Part shown: piece after piece, positions 23,474 through 32,740 of the stretch
How the letters are laid out: each line of letters begins with the position of its first letter
Numbering within the stretch: position 1 is the stretch's first letter
Source of the DNA: Pseudomonas viridiflava
Lineage (GTDB): Bacteria > Pseudomonadota > Gammaproteobacteria > Pseudomonadales > Pseudomonadaceae
Direction: 5' to 3'
Assembly (NCBI RefSeq): GCF_900590755.1
Contig: NZ_UUOC01000050.1
Span: 1 to 64,000, forward strand
DNA length: 64,000 nt
Notes under the pieces: model-generated
Seen by the model: only the letters and a program-made list of their open reading frames with translations
The model's database searches: none
Told to the model about the DNA's origin: nothing
Program-made: the position numbers and the translations under genes

Positions 23474-25369
23474 ATGCTCATGCGCTCCCGTTTTCTGGCC
23501 TGGCTGATGCTGCCTCTGTTTGCAATGTGCGGTTTAAGCGCATTGGCCGACGCTACCGACAGCGCGGCGCAAGCCCTGCATGTGATTGATTACGTCGGGG
23601 CGGATTACCCATCGACAGTGGCCGACGGCAAAATCACTGATGACGCCAAGTACCAGGCGCAGGTCGAGGCTCTCAAGGCGTTGCAGGAGCTGGTAGTTGC
23701 TCTGCCAGCGCGAGCCGAGCGGGGCGAGCTGGAACAAGGCGTGTTTGACCTGGCCGACGCTGTCGCTAAAAAGCAGGACGGAACTGCTATCACCCGCCAG
23801 GCGCGGCAATTAGGTGCTCGTCTGGCGGTGGCCTATGAAGTCAGTCAGGCGCCAGTGATTACCCCTGACCCTACCCGTGGCGCGCCGCTCTACGCGCAGC
23901 ATTGCTCGGTGTGCCATGGCGACGCGGGCGCTGGCGATGGTCCAGCCGGGATTGGCCTGGAGCCGCCGCCGTCGAATCTGCGGGACGTGGCGCGCCTTGA
24001 TCGCCTGAGCCTTTACGACCTCTACAACACCCTTGGGCTGGGTATCGCGGGTACTGATATGCCGGCGTTCGCCGATCAGCTGGATGATCGTCAGCGTTGG
24101 GACATCGCCACCTACATCGCCAGCTTCAGCGCTCAGCCGGTGGCGGCACCGAGCAAGACATTCAACCTTGCCGATCTGGCCCGGCAGACGCCTCTGGAAG
24201 TCAACGCTGCCGAGGGTGAGCAGGCCGTCGCGACGTTCCGTGCGCAGCGTGCCCAACCGCCGCAGGTCCAACGTGGCCCGGCGCAGTTGCTCGATTACAC
24301 CAGCCAGACCCTGGACAAGAGTCTGGCGGCTTATCGCTCGGGCGATCACGAACAGGCCTACGACTTGTCCGTCGCGGCGTACCTCGAAGGTTTCGAGCTG
24401 GTGGAAAGCTCGCTGGATAACGTCGACGCCAATGTTCGCAAAGACACGGAAAAAGCCCTCATGGCCTATCGGCAGTCTTTGCAGGATGGCTTACCGCTGG
24501 AGCAGGCTACGCAAAAGCTGGATTTCGCCAAAAGCAAACTCAAGGAGTCCGCAGGCCTGTTGGGCAGCGATGGCTTGAGCACGTCGCTGAGCTACATTTC
24601 CGGGCTGTTGATTTTGCTGCGTGAAGGTCTGGAAGCGATTCTGGTCTTGGCCGCGATTCTCGCCTTCCTGCGCAATACCGGGCAGGAATCGGCGGTACGC
24701 AGCGTAAACATTGGTTGGGCCTTGGCGCTGCTGGCCGGGCTCGGAACCTGGGCGTTGGCGGCGTATGTGATTGACGTCAGTGGCGCCCAGCGCGAATTGC
24801 TCGAAGGCGCGACGGCGCTGTTTGCAAGTGTGATGGTGTTGTGGCTTGGCGTCTGGATGCACGACCGTCGTCATGCCGCCGCCTGGCAGGATTACATCAA
24901 GAGCAGTCTGGTGGGCGGCGGTGGGCGCTTCGGCTTTGCGATCCTGGCGTTCTTCTCGGTGTATCGCGAGCTGTTCGAAGTCATTCTGTTCTACGAAACC
25001 CTGTGGCTGCAGGCAGGTCCCGCCGGGCATAACGCCGTGTTGGCGGGCGGTGCCACGGCGCTGGTATTGTTGATCGGCCTGGCATGGATCATCCTGCGCG
25101 GCTCGGCGAAACTGCCACTGACCTTGTTCTTCGGCATCAACGCGGCGTTGCTGTGCGCATTGTCGGTGGTATTCGCCGGGCATGGCGTCAAAGCCCTGCA
25201 AGAAGCCGGCATCTTCGGCACACGGCCGGTGCCGTTCTTCGAGTTCGACTGGTTGGGGATTCATGCCGATGCCTATTCGCTCAGCGCGCAGTTGATTGCT
25301 TTGATCGCCATCGCGGTGCTGTATGGCCGAAGCTGGTTGGCGGAGAAGCGTCGAACCGAGATCGCATGA
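23474..25369 (+). CDS. Cytochrome c / FTR1-family iron permease fusion
   Basis: 631 residues. A signal peptide (about 1-27) is followed by a helical periplasmic region, a cytochrome c domain with heme-binding CSVCH (about 142-146) and later Met ligand candidate GTDMPAF, and a coiled segment. The C-terminal half is FTR1-type, with seven or so membrane helices and the iron-binding REGLE (about 386) and RELFE (about 499) motifs. FTR1/EfeU proteins import iron after Fe(II) oxidation, and the fused cytochrome c may take the electrons. It stands alone behind a Fur box. Confidence 0.9.
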   Translation: MLMRSRFLAWLMLPLFAMCGLSALADATDSAAQALHVIDYVGADYPSTVADGKITDDAKYQAQVEALKALQELVVALPARAERGELEQGVFDLADAVAKKQDGTAITRQARQLGARLAVAYEVSQAPVITPDPTRGAPLYAQHCSVCHGDAGAGDGPAGIGLEPPPSNLRDVARLDRLSLYDLYNTLGLGIAGTDMPAFADQLDDRQRWDIATYIASFSAQPVAAPSKTFNLADLARQTPLEVNAAEGEQAVATFRAQRAQPPQVQRGPAQLLDYTSQTLDKSLAAYRSGDHEQAYDLSVAAYLEGFELVESSLDNVDANVRKDTEKALMAYRQSLQDGLPLEQATQKLDFAKSKLKESAGLLGSDGLSTSLSYISGLLILLREGLEAILVLAAILAFLRNTGQESAVRSVNIGWALALLAGLGTWALAAYVIDVSGAQRELLEGATALFASVMVLWLGVWMHDRRHAAAWQDYIKSSLVGGGGRFGFAILAFFSVYRELFEVILFYETLWLQAGPAGHNAVLAGGATALVLLIGLAWIILRGSAKLPLTLFFGINAALLCALSVVFAGHGVKALQEAGIFGTRPVPFFEFDWLGIHADAYSLSAQLIALIAIAVLYGRSWLAEKRRTEIA

Positions 25370-25375
25370 GGTCCT

Positions 25376-25450
25376 TGTAGGAGCTGCCGCAGGCTGCGGA
25401 AGCGGTGTGTCAGATGAATCGCATTCGCAGCCTTCGGCAGCACCTACAGG
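25376..25450. repeat. REP-type pair, GTAGGAGCTGCCG-AGGCTGCG type
   Basis: TGTAGGAGCTGCCGCAGGCTGCG and the near-complement CGCAGCCTTCGGCAGCACCTACA flank a spacer that includes GCGGTGTGTCAG. The same spacer start is seen at 36561 and 41102. It begins seven bases after the permease stop. Confidence 0.9.
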
Positions 25451-25483
25451 TCATGTGTAAATTTTTGAAATACGAGGTTTCCC

Positions 25484-25933
25484 ATGCGCGTCTGGATCGA
25501 TGCCGACGCTTGCCCCAAGGCAGCCAAGGATCAAGTCATCAAATTCGCCCTCAAGCGTCAGTTCGAGGTGGTGCTGGTGGCCGGGCAGAGTCAGATCAAG
25601 CCGACTTACAGCCTGGTCAAACTCATCGTGGTGCCCAGTGGGCCTGACGCGGCGGATGATTATCTGGTTGAGCACGCGGTGCCCGGCGAGTTGGTGATTT
25701 GCAGCGATGTGCCGCTAGCCGACCGGCTGGTGAAAAACGGCGTTGCAGCGCTGGACCCTCGGGGCAAAGAGTTCGACGCCCAGAACATGGGCGACCGTCT
25801 GGCCGTGCGCAATCTGTTCACCGACCTGCGTGAACAGGGTCAGATGGGCGGTGGTCAGCCGCCTTATGGCGAGCGGGAAAAACAGGCGTTCGCTAACTCT
25901 CTGGACCGGATTCTCACCCGCCTCACTCGCTGA
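25484..25933 (+). CDS. YaiI/YqxD family (UPF0178, DUF188) protein
   Basis: 149 residues. It starts with the family signature MRVWIDADACPK and contains VICSDVPLADRLVKNGVAALDPRG, which suggests a PIN/NYN-like acidic site (Asp 6, Asp 8, Asp near 75). Function unproven; a nuclease role is inferred from the fold. Single gene between two intergenic gaps. Confidence 0.9.
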   Translation: MRVWIDADACPKAAKDQVIKFALKRQFEVVLVAGQSQIKPTYSLVKLIVVPSGPDAADDYLVEHAVPGELVICSDVPLADRLVKNGVAALDPRGKEFDAQNMGDRLAVRNLFTDLREQGQMGGGQPPYGEREKQAFANSLDRILTRLTR

Positions 25934-26155
25934 GCACCACAGCCTAAAACGGTGCATGCCCGCCTCAGAATGAATCACTCTGCACAGTCTGTGGCGAATA
26001 AGCCGCCCTTAAGTGTGCAGGGTGAACATCCGCCAATATCACCTCTGCCTGCTTTTTTCTACTTCACAGCGTTGTCCGGAAACGGCCTGGTTATTGCTCT
26101 GGCACCAGCCTGCCATTGAGTCCGAATCCCAACCTGTTGATGTGGAGAAAACCCT

Positions 26156-27421
26156 ATGAGTTCACCCAGCGAGTTTCCCCTGAGCGAAGCCCCGCGTGAA
26201 GGACGTAAAGGGCTGCTGTCGATTTCCATGGTGTTGTTCAGTTTCACCTTCTTCACCGGGACCATGTTTGCTGGCGCCAAGCTGGGCATGGCGTTCAACT
26301 TTGTCGATATGCTGTGGATCGCCACGATTGGCAACAGCCTGTTGGCGATTTACGCAGCGGCACTGGCGTTCATCGCCTCGCGCAGTGGCTTGAATACCGT
26401 CTTGATGGGGCGCTTCTGTTTTGGCGAGGCGGGCAGCCGGCTTTCAGATGTGCTGCTCGGTTTTGCCGAACTGGGCTGGTACGCCTGGGGCACGGCGACA
26501 GTCGCCATTGTGCTGGTGAAAATGCTCGGCCTGGCCGAAGGCTTCACCACGCCCTTGATGGTCCTGTTCGGTCTGGGTTTCAGCATCACGGCCATCATCG
26601 GCTACAAAGGGCTGGATGTGCTGTCCCGGGTTTCGGTGCCGCTGATGTTCGTGCTGCTGATCATCTCCATGTACATCGCCACCAGTGACATCGGCGGTTT
26701 TCAGGGGCTTGCAGCGCTGATCCCTCACGAAACCATGACCCTGTCAGCGGCCATCACCATGGTCTTCGGCACTTTCGCCAGCGGCGCAACCCAGGCCACC
26801 AACTGGACGCGGCTGTCTCGTAGCGGACGTGTTGCAGTAACCGCCAGCGTGGTCGCGTTTCTGTTGGGCAATGGCTTGATGGTGGTGGCGGGCGCCTGGT
26901 GTGCGATGGTTTATCAACAGGCCGATATCGTCGAAGTGATGATGCTTCAAGGTTTGTCGTTTGCCGCCGTGATCATGCTCTGCCTGAATCTGTGGACCAT
27001 TCAGGGTCCTACCATCTACAACGTATCGGCGGCCGCCTGCCACCTGTTGCGCAGCGAGCGGCGCCGAACCATGACGTTGATCGCTGCAGCGCTGGGCATC
27101 GTGCTGGCCATTGGCGGCATGTACGAAATGCTGATTCCGTTTCTGGTGCTGCTGGGTTCGATCATCCCGCCCATTGGTGGCGTGATCATGGCTGATTTCT
27201 GGTACCGCCATCACGGCAAATACCCGGCGTTGTCCAGCGTCACGCTGCCGCGCTACAACCTGCTGGGCCTGTCGGCTTATGCCGTCGGTGCCGCGCTGGC
27301 CTACTTCTCGCCATGGATTGCGCCACTGGTGGGCATCGCGGCGTCGGCCATCTGCTACATCGTGCTGCTTGAAGTGACCGGCAAGCGCAGTCTGGTTGCT
27401 GGCGTGCAGGAGGAGCTTTGA
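26156..27421 (+). CDS. codB: Cytosine permease
   Basis: 421 residues with about 12 membrane segments. It is an NCS1 nucleobase transporter: FTFFTGTMFAGAKLGMAF near the N-terminus and FGTFASGATQATNWTRLSRS (about 202-221) are typical of CodB. It is first of a three-gene unit with a PucR regulator and codA, so imported cytosine would be deaminated by the linked enzyme. The regulator's TTG start overlaps its stop. Confidence 0.92.
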   Translation: MSSPSEFPLSEAPREGRKGLLSISMVLFSFTFFTGTMFAGAKLGMAFNFVDMLWIATIGNSLLAIYAAALAFIASRSGLNTVLMGRFCFGEAGSRLSDVLLGFAELGWYAWGTATVAIVLVKMLGLAEGFTTPLMVLFGLGFSITAIIGYKGLDVLSRVSVPLMFVLLIISMYIATSDIGGFQGLAALIPHETMTLSAAITMVFGTFASGATQATNWTRLSRSGRVAVTASVVAFLLGNGLMVVAGAWCAMVYQQADIVEVMMLQGLSFAAVIMLCLNLWTIQGPTIYNVSAAACHLLRSERRRTMTLIAAALGIVLAIGGMYEMLIPFLVLLGSIIPPIGGVIMADFWYRHHGKYPALSSVTLPRYNLLGLSAYAVGAALAYFSPWIAPLVGIAASAICYIVLLEVTGKRSLVAGVQEEL

Positions 27422-28635
27422 GTCTGACGGTTGAAGAAATCCTCCAGCTCCCCGGGCTGGAGGAAATGTCCATGCGCGCCGGGTCGGCCAATCTGCATCG
27501 CAGCGTACGTTGGTCCTATGTGGCGGAGAACGAGGGCATTGCCGACTGGATCATGGGCGGCGAGCTGGTCTTCGTCACCGGCATCAATTACCTGCGCGAC
27601 GAAGCCAACCTGCTGCGCATGGTGCGTGAGGGCGATGCCAGCGGGATTGCCGGGCTGGTGATTCTCACCGGACATGCCTACATCCAGCAGATCCCCGATT
27701 CGGTGATCGAGCTGGCAGAGCAGTGCGGCTTGCCGCTGATCGAGCAGCCGTACTTGCTGAAGATGGTGATCGTCACGCATCTGATCGGCACGGCGCTGGT
27801 TCAGATGGCGCAGACCAAACGCTCGCGTCACGACATTCTCGGCCAGTTGCTCAGCGGTGATTACCCAAGCCTGAGCATCGCCCGGCAGCGGGCCGCGCAT
27901 TTGCGCTTGCCGCTGGCTGTCCCCCGGCGTCTGGTGGCGCTGCGGTTGTCGGCGGTCAGCGTGTTGTTCAACAGCCACGCGCCGGACGCGGCGGAGCGCT
28001 TGCTGCAACAAACCCGGCAAGCCGTGCTGGACCATCTCGACGCCTGGAATCGGAGCTTGCCGGACGCCTTACCGGTGATTGTGCAGGGCGATTTGTTCAT
28101 CTTGCTGTTGCCAGAAATTGATGCGGTTCGTAGCGAGCTGGCGCGGCTCTATCGGGAGCTGTTGCCGGTGCTGGGCGACATGGCGCTGTTCATGGGCCTC
28201 GCCAACCCGGTGCAAGACTGCGGGCAGTATCGTCAGGCCTTGAATGAGGCTCGTCAGGCGCTGGACGTGGCCGAACATCTGCGCCCTGCCAGTGGTCTGT
28301 GCGACTTCAGCGAGCTGGGTGTGTTGCGCCTGTTGCAGGCAGTCACGGATCGCTCGGTCATCGACAGCTTCGTCAAGCAGATCCTCGGCCCGCTGATCGA
28401 GACCAATCGCAAGCAGCCTCACAGCCTTATCGAAACCCTGGATGCCTTGCTCCAGGAAAACGGCAACGGGCTCAAAGCGGCCCAGCGTCTGGGCATCCAT
28501 CGCAACACCATCAACCAACGTATTCAGCGTATCGAGCAGCTCAGCGGGCAATCCCTCGACGATGCTAATTTTCGAATGAACGCTTCGGTCGCGCTGCTGG
28601 TGTGGCGCATGTCCGAAGCCCAGCGACAGGAATGA
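27418..28635 (+). CDS. PucR-family transcriptional regulator
   Basis: 405 residues. An N-terminal PucR domain (LTVEEILQLPGLEEM; GELVFVTGINYL; GLVILTG) is followed by a GGDEF-related middle domain and a C-terminal PucR helix-turn-helix (ALLQENGNGLKAAQRLGIHRNTINQRIQRIEQL, about 341-373). The start is TTG at 27418, with AGGAGG directly upstream and overlapping the codB stop (TTGA). Lying between permease and deaminase, it probably responds to a pyrimidine. Confidence 0.9.
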   Translation: MSLTVEEILQLPGLEEMSMRAGSANLHRSVRWSYVAENEGIADWIMGGELVFVTGINYLRDEANLLRMVREGDASGIAGLVILTGHAYIQQIPDSVIELAEQCGLPLIEQPYLLKMVIVTHLIGTALVQMAQTKRSRHDILGQLLSGDYPSLSIARQRAAHLRLPLAVPRRLVALRLSAVSVLFNSHAPDAAERLLQQTRQAVLDHLDAWNRSLPDALPVIVQGDLFILLLPEIDAVRSELARLYRELLPVLGDMALFMGLANPVQDCGQYRQALNEARQALDVAEHLRPASGLCDFSELGVLRLLQAVTDRSVIDSFVKQILGPLIETNRKQPHSLIETLDALLQENGNGLKAAQRLGIHRNTINQRIQRIEQLSGQSLDDANFRMNASVALLVWRMSEAQRQE

Positions 28636-28637
28636 AC

Positions 28638-29873
28638 ATGCAAATCATCAACGCCACTCTGCGTAAAACCCCCGGCCTGCACACTGTCAGCTGGGAAGAT
28701 GGCTGTATCACCGCTGTTACGGCGCAGCCCGAAAGCCTGCATCCCGCAGCAGACGATATCGATGCCCGTGGGCAACTGCTGATTGCGCCGCTGGTTGAGC
28801 CACATATCCATCTGGATGCAACCCTGACCGCTGGTGAGCCGGAGTGGAACATGAGCGGCACGCTGTTCGAAGGCATCGAGCGATGGGCGCAGCGCAAGGA
28901 AACCATCACCCACGAAGACACCAAGCAGCGCGCCCATACCACCATTCGCATGCTCGCCGAGCACGGTATCCAGCACGTTCGCACCCATATCGACATCACC
29001 GACCCGACCCTGGGCGCACTCAAGGCGATGCTGGAAGTGCGTGAAGAAGCTCGCCACCTGATTGATCTGCAAATCGTCGCCTTTCCTCAGGAGGGGATCG
29101 AATCCTACGAAGGTGGCCGCGAGCTGATGGAGCGTGCCGTGGCAATGGGCGCGGATGTGGTGGGCGGTATCCCACACTTTGAGAACACGCGGGAGCAGGG
29201 CGTCAGCTCGATTAAGTTCCTCATGGACCTGGCGGAACGCACCGGTTGCCTGGTGGATGTGCATTGCGACGAAACCGACGACCCGAATTCGCGCTTTCTT
29301 GAAGTGCTGGCCGAGGAAGCGCGGGTGCGCGGCATGGGCAGCCGGGTGACGGCCAGCCACACCACCGCCATGGGCTCGTATGACAATGCTTACTGTTCGA
29401 AGCTGTTCCGTTTGCTGAAACGATCCGGCATTAACTTTGTTTCCTGCCCGACGGAAAGCATTCACCTTCAGGGCCGTTTCGACACGTACCCCAAGCGCCG
29501 TGGCCTGACGCGAGTGGCCGAACTGGATCGCGCCGGGATGAACGTGTGTTTTGGTCAGGATTCGATCAAGGACCCTTGGTATCCGCTGGGCAATGGCAAC
29601 ATCCTGCGCATCCTCGATGCCGGCCTGCACATCTGCCACATGATGGGCTTTGAGGATCTGGCGCGCAGTCTGGATCTGGTCACCGACAACAGCGCCCGCA
29701 CCCTCAATCTGGGTGAGGGTTATGGGATTGCCGTTGGTCGCCCGGCGAACCTGGTGATTCTGGATGCCGAGAGCGACTACGAAGCCGTGCGCCGCCAGGC
29801 GAAGGCGCGGGTGTCGATACGCGCGGGGAAGGTGTTGATGACGAGGGTGCCGGAGCGGGTGGAGTTTAGTTGA
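28638..29873 (+). CDS. codA: Cytosine deaminase
   Basis: 411 residues, amidohydrolase superfamily. Metal ligands are PHIHLD (about 56-61), the His of DVHCDETDD (about 205-213), ASHTTAMGS (about 236) and Asp of FGQDSIKDPW (about 304). Converts cytosine to uracil and ammonia. ATG 28638 has AGGA six bases upstream; an ATG two codons earlier overlaps the regulator stop and is also possible. Confidence 0.92.
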   Translation: MQIINATLRKTPGLHTVSWEDGCITAVTAQPESLHPAADDIDARGQLLIAPLVEPHIHLDATLTAGEPEWNMSGTLFEGIERWAQRKETITHEDTKQRAHTTIRMLAEHGIQHVRTHIDITDPTLGALKAMLEVREEARHLIDLQIVAFPQEGIESYEGGRELMERAVAMGADVVGGIPHFENTREQGVSSIKFLMDLAERTGCLVDVHCDETDDPNSRFLEVLAEEARVRGMGSRVTASHTTAMGSYDNAYCSKLFRLLKRSGINFVSCPTESIHLQGRFDTYPKRRGLTRVAELDRAGMNVCFGQDSIKDPWYPLGNGNILRILDAGLHICHMMGFEDLARSLDLVTDNSARTLNLGEGYGIAVGRPANLVILDAESDYEAVRRQAKARVSIRAGKVLMTRVPERVEFS

Positions 29874-29887
29874 AACTCCGCATCCAC

Positions 29888-29964
29888 CTGTAGGAGCTGC
29901 CGAAGGCTGCGAATTGCGGTCTGTCAGAACCACCGCCTTCGCAGCCTGCGGCAGCTCCTACAGG
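29888..29964. repeat. REP-type pair, GTAGGAGCTGCCG type
   Basis: CCTGTAGGAGCTGCCGAAGGCTGCGAA and its near-perfect complement flank about 24 bp. It is located between the convergent codA and elbB genes. Confidence 0.9.
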
Positions 29965-29979
29965 TTGCGCCGTCACGCT

Positions 29980-30642
29980 TCACTCCTCGTGCGTCAACTC
30001 CAGCACCCGGTCCACCAGCTTGTTAATCCCACTGGCCGCTTCACCGATGGTCTGCGCCACCATGTACGCCGGGGTGCTGACCAGTTTGCGGGCTTTGTCT
30101 TCGACGATCTCGGTGACTTCGCATTCTTGATGCTCGCCTTTCATGCGGGTGATGGCAGAAGCGGTTTCGGTGTCGTTGCCGATGGTGCAGATCACGCCAG
30201 GGCCATAAATCTTGGCCGCCAGTGCAGGTGAGATGCAGATCAGCCCGACCGGCTTGCCCGCCACCGCGAAGGCTTCGGCCAGGGCCAGCACTTCAGCCTG
30301 CACCTTGCAGTCAGAGCCAGCCGTGGCGAAGTCGGAAAGGTTCTTCGCCGCACCGAAACCACCGGGAATAATCAGCGCATCGAACTGCGTGACATCAGCT
30401 TCGCGGATGTCCTCAATGGCGCCGCGGGCGATGCGTGCCGACTCCACCAGCACATTGCGGGTCTCCGGCATTTCTTCGCCGGTCAGATGGTTGACCACGT
30501 GATGCTGGGCAATATTCGGCGCAAAGCACTGCACCTGCGCGCCGCGTTGATCAAGGCGCAGTAGAGTCAGCACGCTTTCATGAATTTCCGCACCGTCATA
30601 GACGCCACAGCCGGACAGAATCACGGCCACTTTCTTTTGCAT
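29980..30642 (-). CDS. elbB: ElbB, DJ-1/PfpI-like glyoxalase
   Basis: 220 residues. DJ-1/PfpI fold: VAVILSGCGVYDGAEIHE at the N-terminus, LIIPGGFGAAKNLSDFA (about 88-104), and the nucleophile-elbow segment PVGLICISPAL (about 130-140; Cys 135). E. coli ElbB has weak glyoxalase activity and an uncertain link to isoprenoid metabolism. ATG 30642 has GGGAG upstream; the longer frame is not supported. Confidence 0.9.
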   Translation of the reverse strand: MQKKVAVILSGCGVYDGAEIHESVLTLLRLDQRGAQVQCFAPNIAQHHVVNHLTGEEMPETRNVLVESARIARGAIEDIREADVTQFDALIIPGGFGAAKNLSDFATAGSDCKVQAEVLALAEAFAVAGKPVGLICISPALAAKIYGPGVICTIGNDTETASAITRMKGEHQECEVTEIVEDKARKLVSTPAYMVAQTIGEAASGINKLVDRVLELTHEE

Positions 30643-30821
30643 GGTGGTACTCCCTATCGAGCGCATCGGTCTGCCAAAGCCTTGTACAGCATCGACAGTT
30701 TTTCGATCTGTTCAGTCTTCGGACAAGCCGTAGCGGCGGGGATTCAATCTGAGGGGGGATGAGGCGCGGAGAGGATGAATCACTGGCGAGCGCAATAAGC
30801 GGTTACCGCGCTCGCCAGAGT

Positions 30822-31493
30822 TTACTGATGGTTGGTCTTTTTGCTTTCGTCTGCAACGTCAGCAGGGACTTCTGCCGGGACATGAGCCAGGGCCGCTGCC
30901 TCGGCAGCCGCCGCCGAAGTAGCCAGCGCTTCTTCGCGGGCGATGCGGGCGTTCTTGAAGCGCCGACGCAGCCAGAGCGCCAAGCCCAGGACCAGGAGCG
31001 CGCCCAGGACCCACAACTCGTACTTCTTGATGTTGCCCAGCATGCCTTCGAGCACGGCGCCAAAATGATAAGCGGCATAGCCCAGCGCGGTGGCCCAGAC
31101 AGCAGCACCAATGCCATTGAGGATCAAATAACGCAGCGGCGGGTAGCCCGACAGGCCGATGGCCACAGGCATGACCGTTCGCAAGCCGTAGACAAAGCGG
31201 AAGCTCAGGACCCACAGGTCCGGATGCTTGCGAATGTGCGCCAGAGCCTTGTCGCCCATGAGTTGCCAACGCGGTTTGCGCGCCAGGATTTTACGGCCGT
31301 GTTTGCGCCCCATGTAGTACCAGAGTTGATCCCCGGCGTAGCTTCCGAAGAAAGCCACGACCACGACCAGCTTGATGTCCATGTATTCGCGGAACGCCAG
31401 GAATCCGGCAAGAACCAGAATGGTCTCGCCTTCAAAGAAGGTGCCGATGAAGAGGGCAAAGTAGCCAAATTCGTGCAAGAAATTCTGGAGCAT
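30822..31493 (-). CDS. DedA-family membrane protein
   Basis: 223 residues. An FIGTFFEGETILVLAGFLA re-entrant segment with conserved Glu, GSYAGDQLWYYMGRKHGR, and FRFVYGLRTVMPVAIGLSG with the two functional Arg residues (about 100, 106) are DedA hallmarks. Two C-terminal helices are followed by a soluble Ala-rich tail. Recent work ties the family to undecaprenyl-phosphate or phospholipid flipping; the role of this member is inference. Confidence 0.9.
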   Translation of the reverse strand: MLQNFLHEFGYFALFIGTFFEGETILVLAGFLAFREYMDIKLVVVVAFFGSYAGDQLWYYMGRKHGRKILARKPRWQLMGDKALAHIRKHPDLWVLSFRFVYGLRTVMPVAIGLSGYPPLRYLILNGIGAAVWATALGYAAYHFGAVLEGMLGNIKKYELWVLGALLVLGLALWLRRRFKNARIAREEALATSAAAAEAAALAHVPAEVPADVADESKKTNHQ

Positions 31494-31712
31494 TGTCTGG
31501 ATGCTGGCGAAATGAACGCGCAGCCTAACTCGGCCAAGCCATTCAGGAAAGTGTGTAAATGTGTCTCGACGTTAAACTTTCCTACAAGGACAATGGCAAA
31601 CGCTCAGCTGCGGCCCCGAGTCGCACGCTGCCCCACGACTGTCACACATTGGTCATAATGGCGGCTTATAACTGTCGCGCTTGCCCGCGTATGCGGGCCC
31701 AGGAGTCTCGCC

Positions 31713-32723
31713 GTGAGCTTTACCCCCGCTAATCGCCTGTTCCCGCTTACCCGCCTGCGTCGCAACCGTCGCGACGAATTCTCTCGTCGTCTGGTCCGTG
31801 AAAATGTTTTGACCGTCGACGATCTGATCCTCCCTGTTTTTGTTCTCGATGGTGAAAACCGCCGCGAAACCATCGCGTCGATGCCTGGCGTCGAACGTCT
31901 GAGCATCGATCTGCTGCTTGAAGAAGCGCAGAAGTGGGTCGCGCTGGGTATCCCCGCGCTGGCACTGTTCCCGGTCACTCCGGTTGAAAAGAAAACCCTG
32001 GATGGTGCCGAAGCCTGGAACCCGGATGGTATTGCCCAGCGTGCTACCCGCGCGTTGCGTGACCGTTTCCCGGAGTTGGGCGTCATCACTGACGTGGCGC
32101 TGGATCCGTTCACGACCCATGGTCAGGACGGCATCCTCGACGAGAACGGCTACGTACAGAACGACATCACTGTCGATGCGCTGGTCAAACAAGCCTTGTC
32201 CCATGCTGACGCCGGTGCGCAGGTTGTGGCACCTTCGGACATGATGGACGGTCGTATTCAGGCCATCCGCGAAGCGCTGGAACTGGCAGATCACGTCAAT
32301 GTGCGGATCATGGCCTACTCGGCCAAGTACGCCAGCGCCTATTACGGGCCGTTCCGCGATGCGGTGGGTTCGGCGCTGAATCTGGGCAAGGCCAACAAGG
32401 CGTCCTATCAAATGGACCCGGCCAACAGCAACGAGGCGCTGCATGAAGTGGCTGCCGACCTGGCTGAAGGCGCTGACATGGTCATGGTCAAGCCAGGCAT
32501 GCCTTATCTGGACATCCTTTACCGGGTCAAGGACGAGTTCAAGGTGCCGACATTTGTTTATCAAGTCAGCGGCGAGTACGCGATGCACATGGCGGCTATC
32601 CAGAATGGCTGGCTCAGTGAAGCGGTCATTCTTGAGTCGCTCACGGCTTTCAAACGCGCAGGTGCTGACGGCATCCTCACTTACTTCGCCGTCCGAGCTG
32701 CAGAACTGTTGAAAGGGCAATAG
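31713..32723 (+). CDS. hemB: Delta-aminolevulinic acid dehydratase (porphobilinogen synthase)
   Basis: 336 residues. Two Schiff-base lysines lie in MAYSAKYAS (about 205) and MVMVKPGMPYLD (about 260). The metal/allosteric region DVALDPFTTHGQDG is of the Mg-dependent Pseudomonas type, lacking the Cys-rich zinc site. Condenses two aminolevulinates in heme synthesis. GTG start at 31713 with AGGAG upstream. The ppk gene begins 17 bases after its stop. Confidence 0.96.
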   Translation: MSFTPANRLFPLTRLRRNRRDEFSRRLVRENVLTVDDLILPVFVLDGENRRETIASMPGVERLSIDLLLEEAQKWVALGIPALALFPVTPVEKKTLDGAEAWNPDGIAQRATRALRDRFPELGVITDVALDPFTTHGQDGILDENGYVQNDITVDALVKQALSHADAGAQVVAPSDMMDGRIQAIREALELADHVNVRIMAYSAKYASAYYGPFRDAVGSALNLGKANKASYQMDPANSNEALHEVAADLAEGADMVMVKPGMPYLDILYRVKDEFKVPTFVYQVSGEYAMHMAAIQNGWLSEAVILESLTAFKRAGADGILTYFAVRAAELLKGQ

Positions 32724-32740
32724 CCCGTACAGGAACATTC

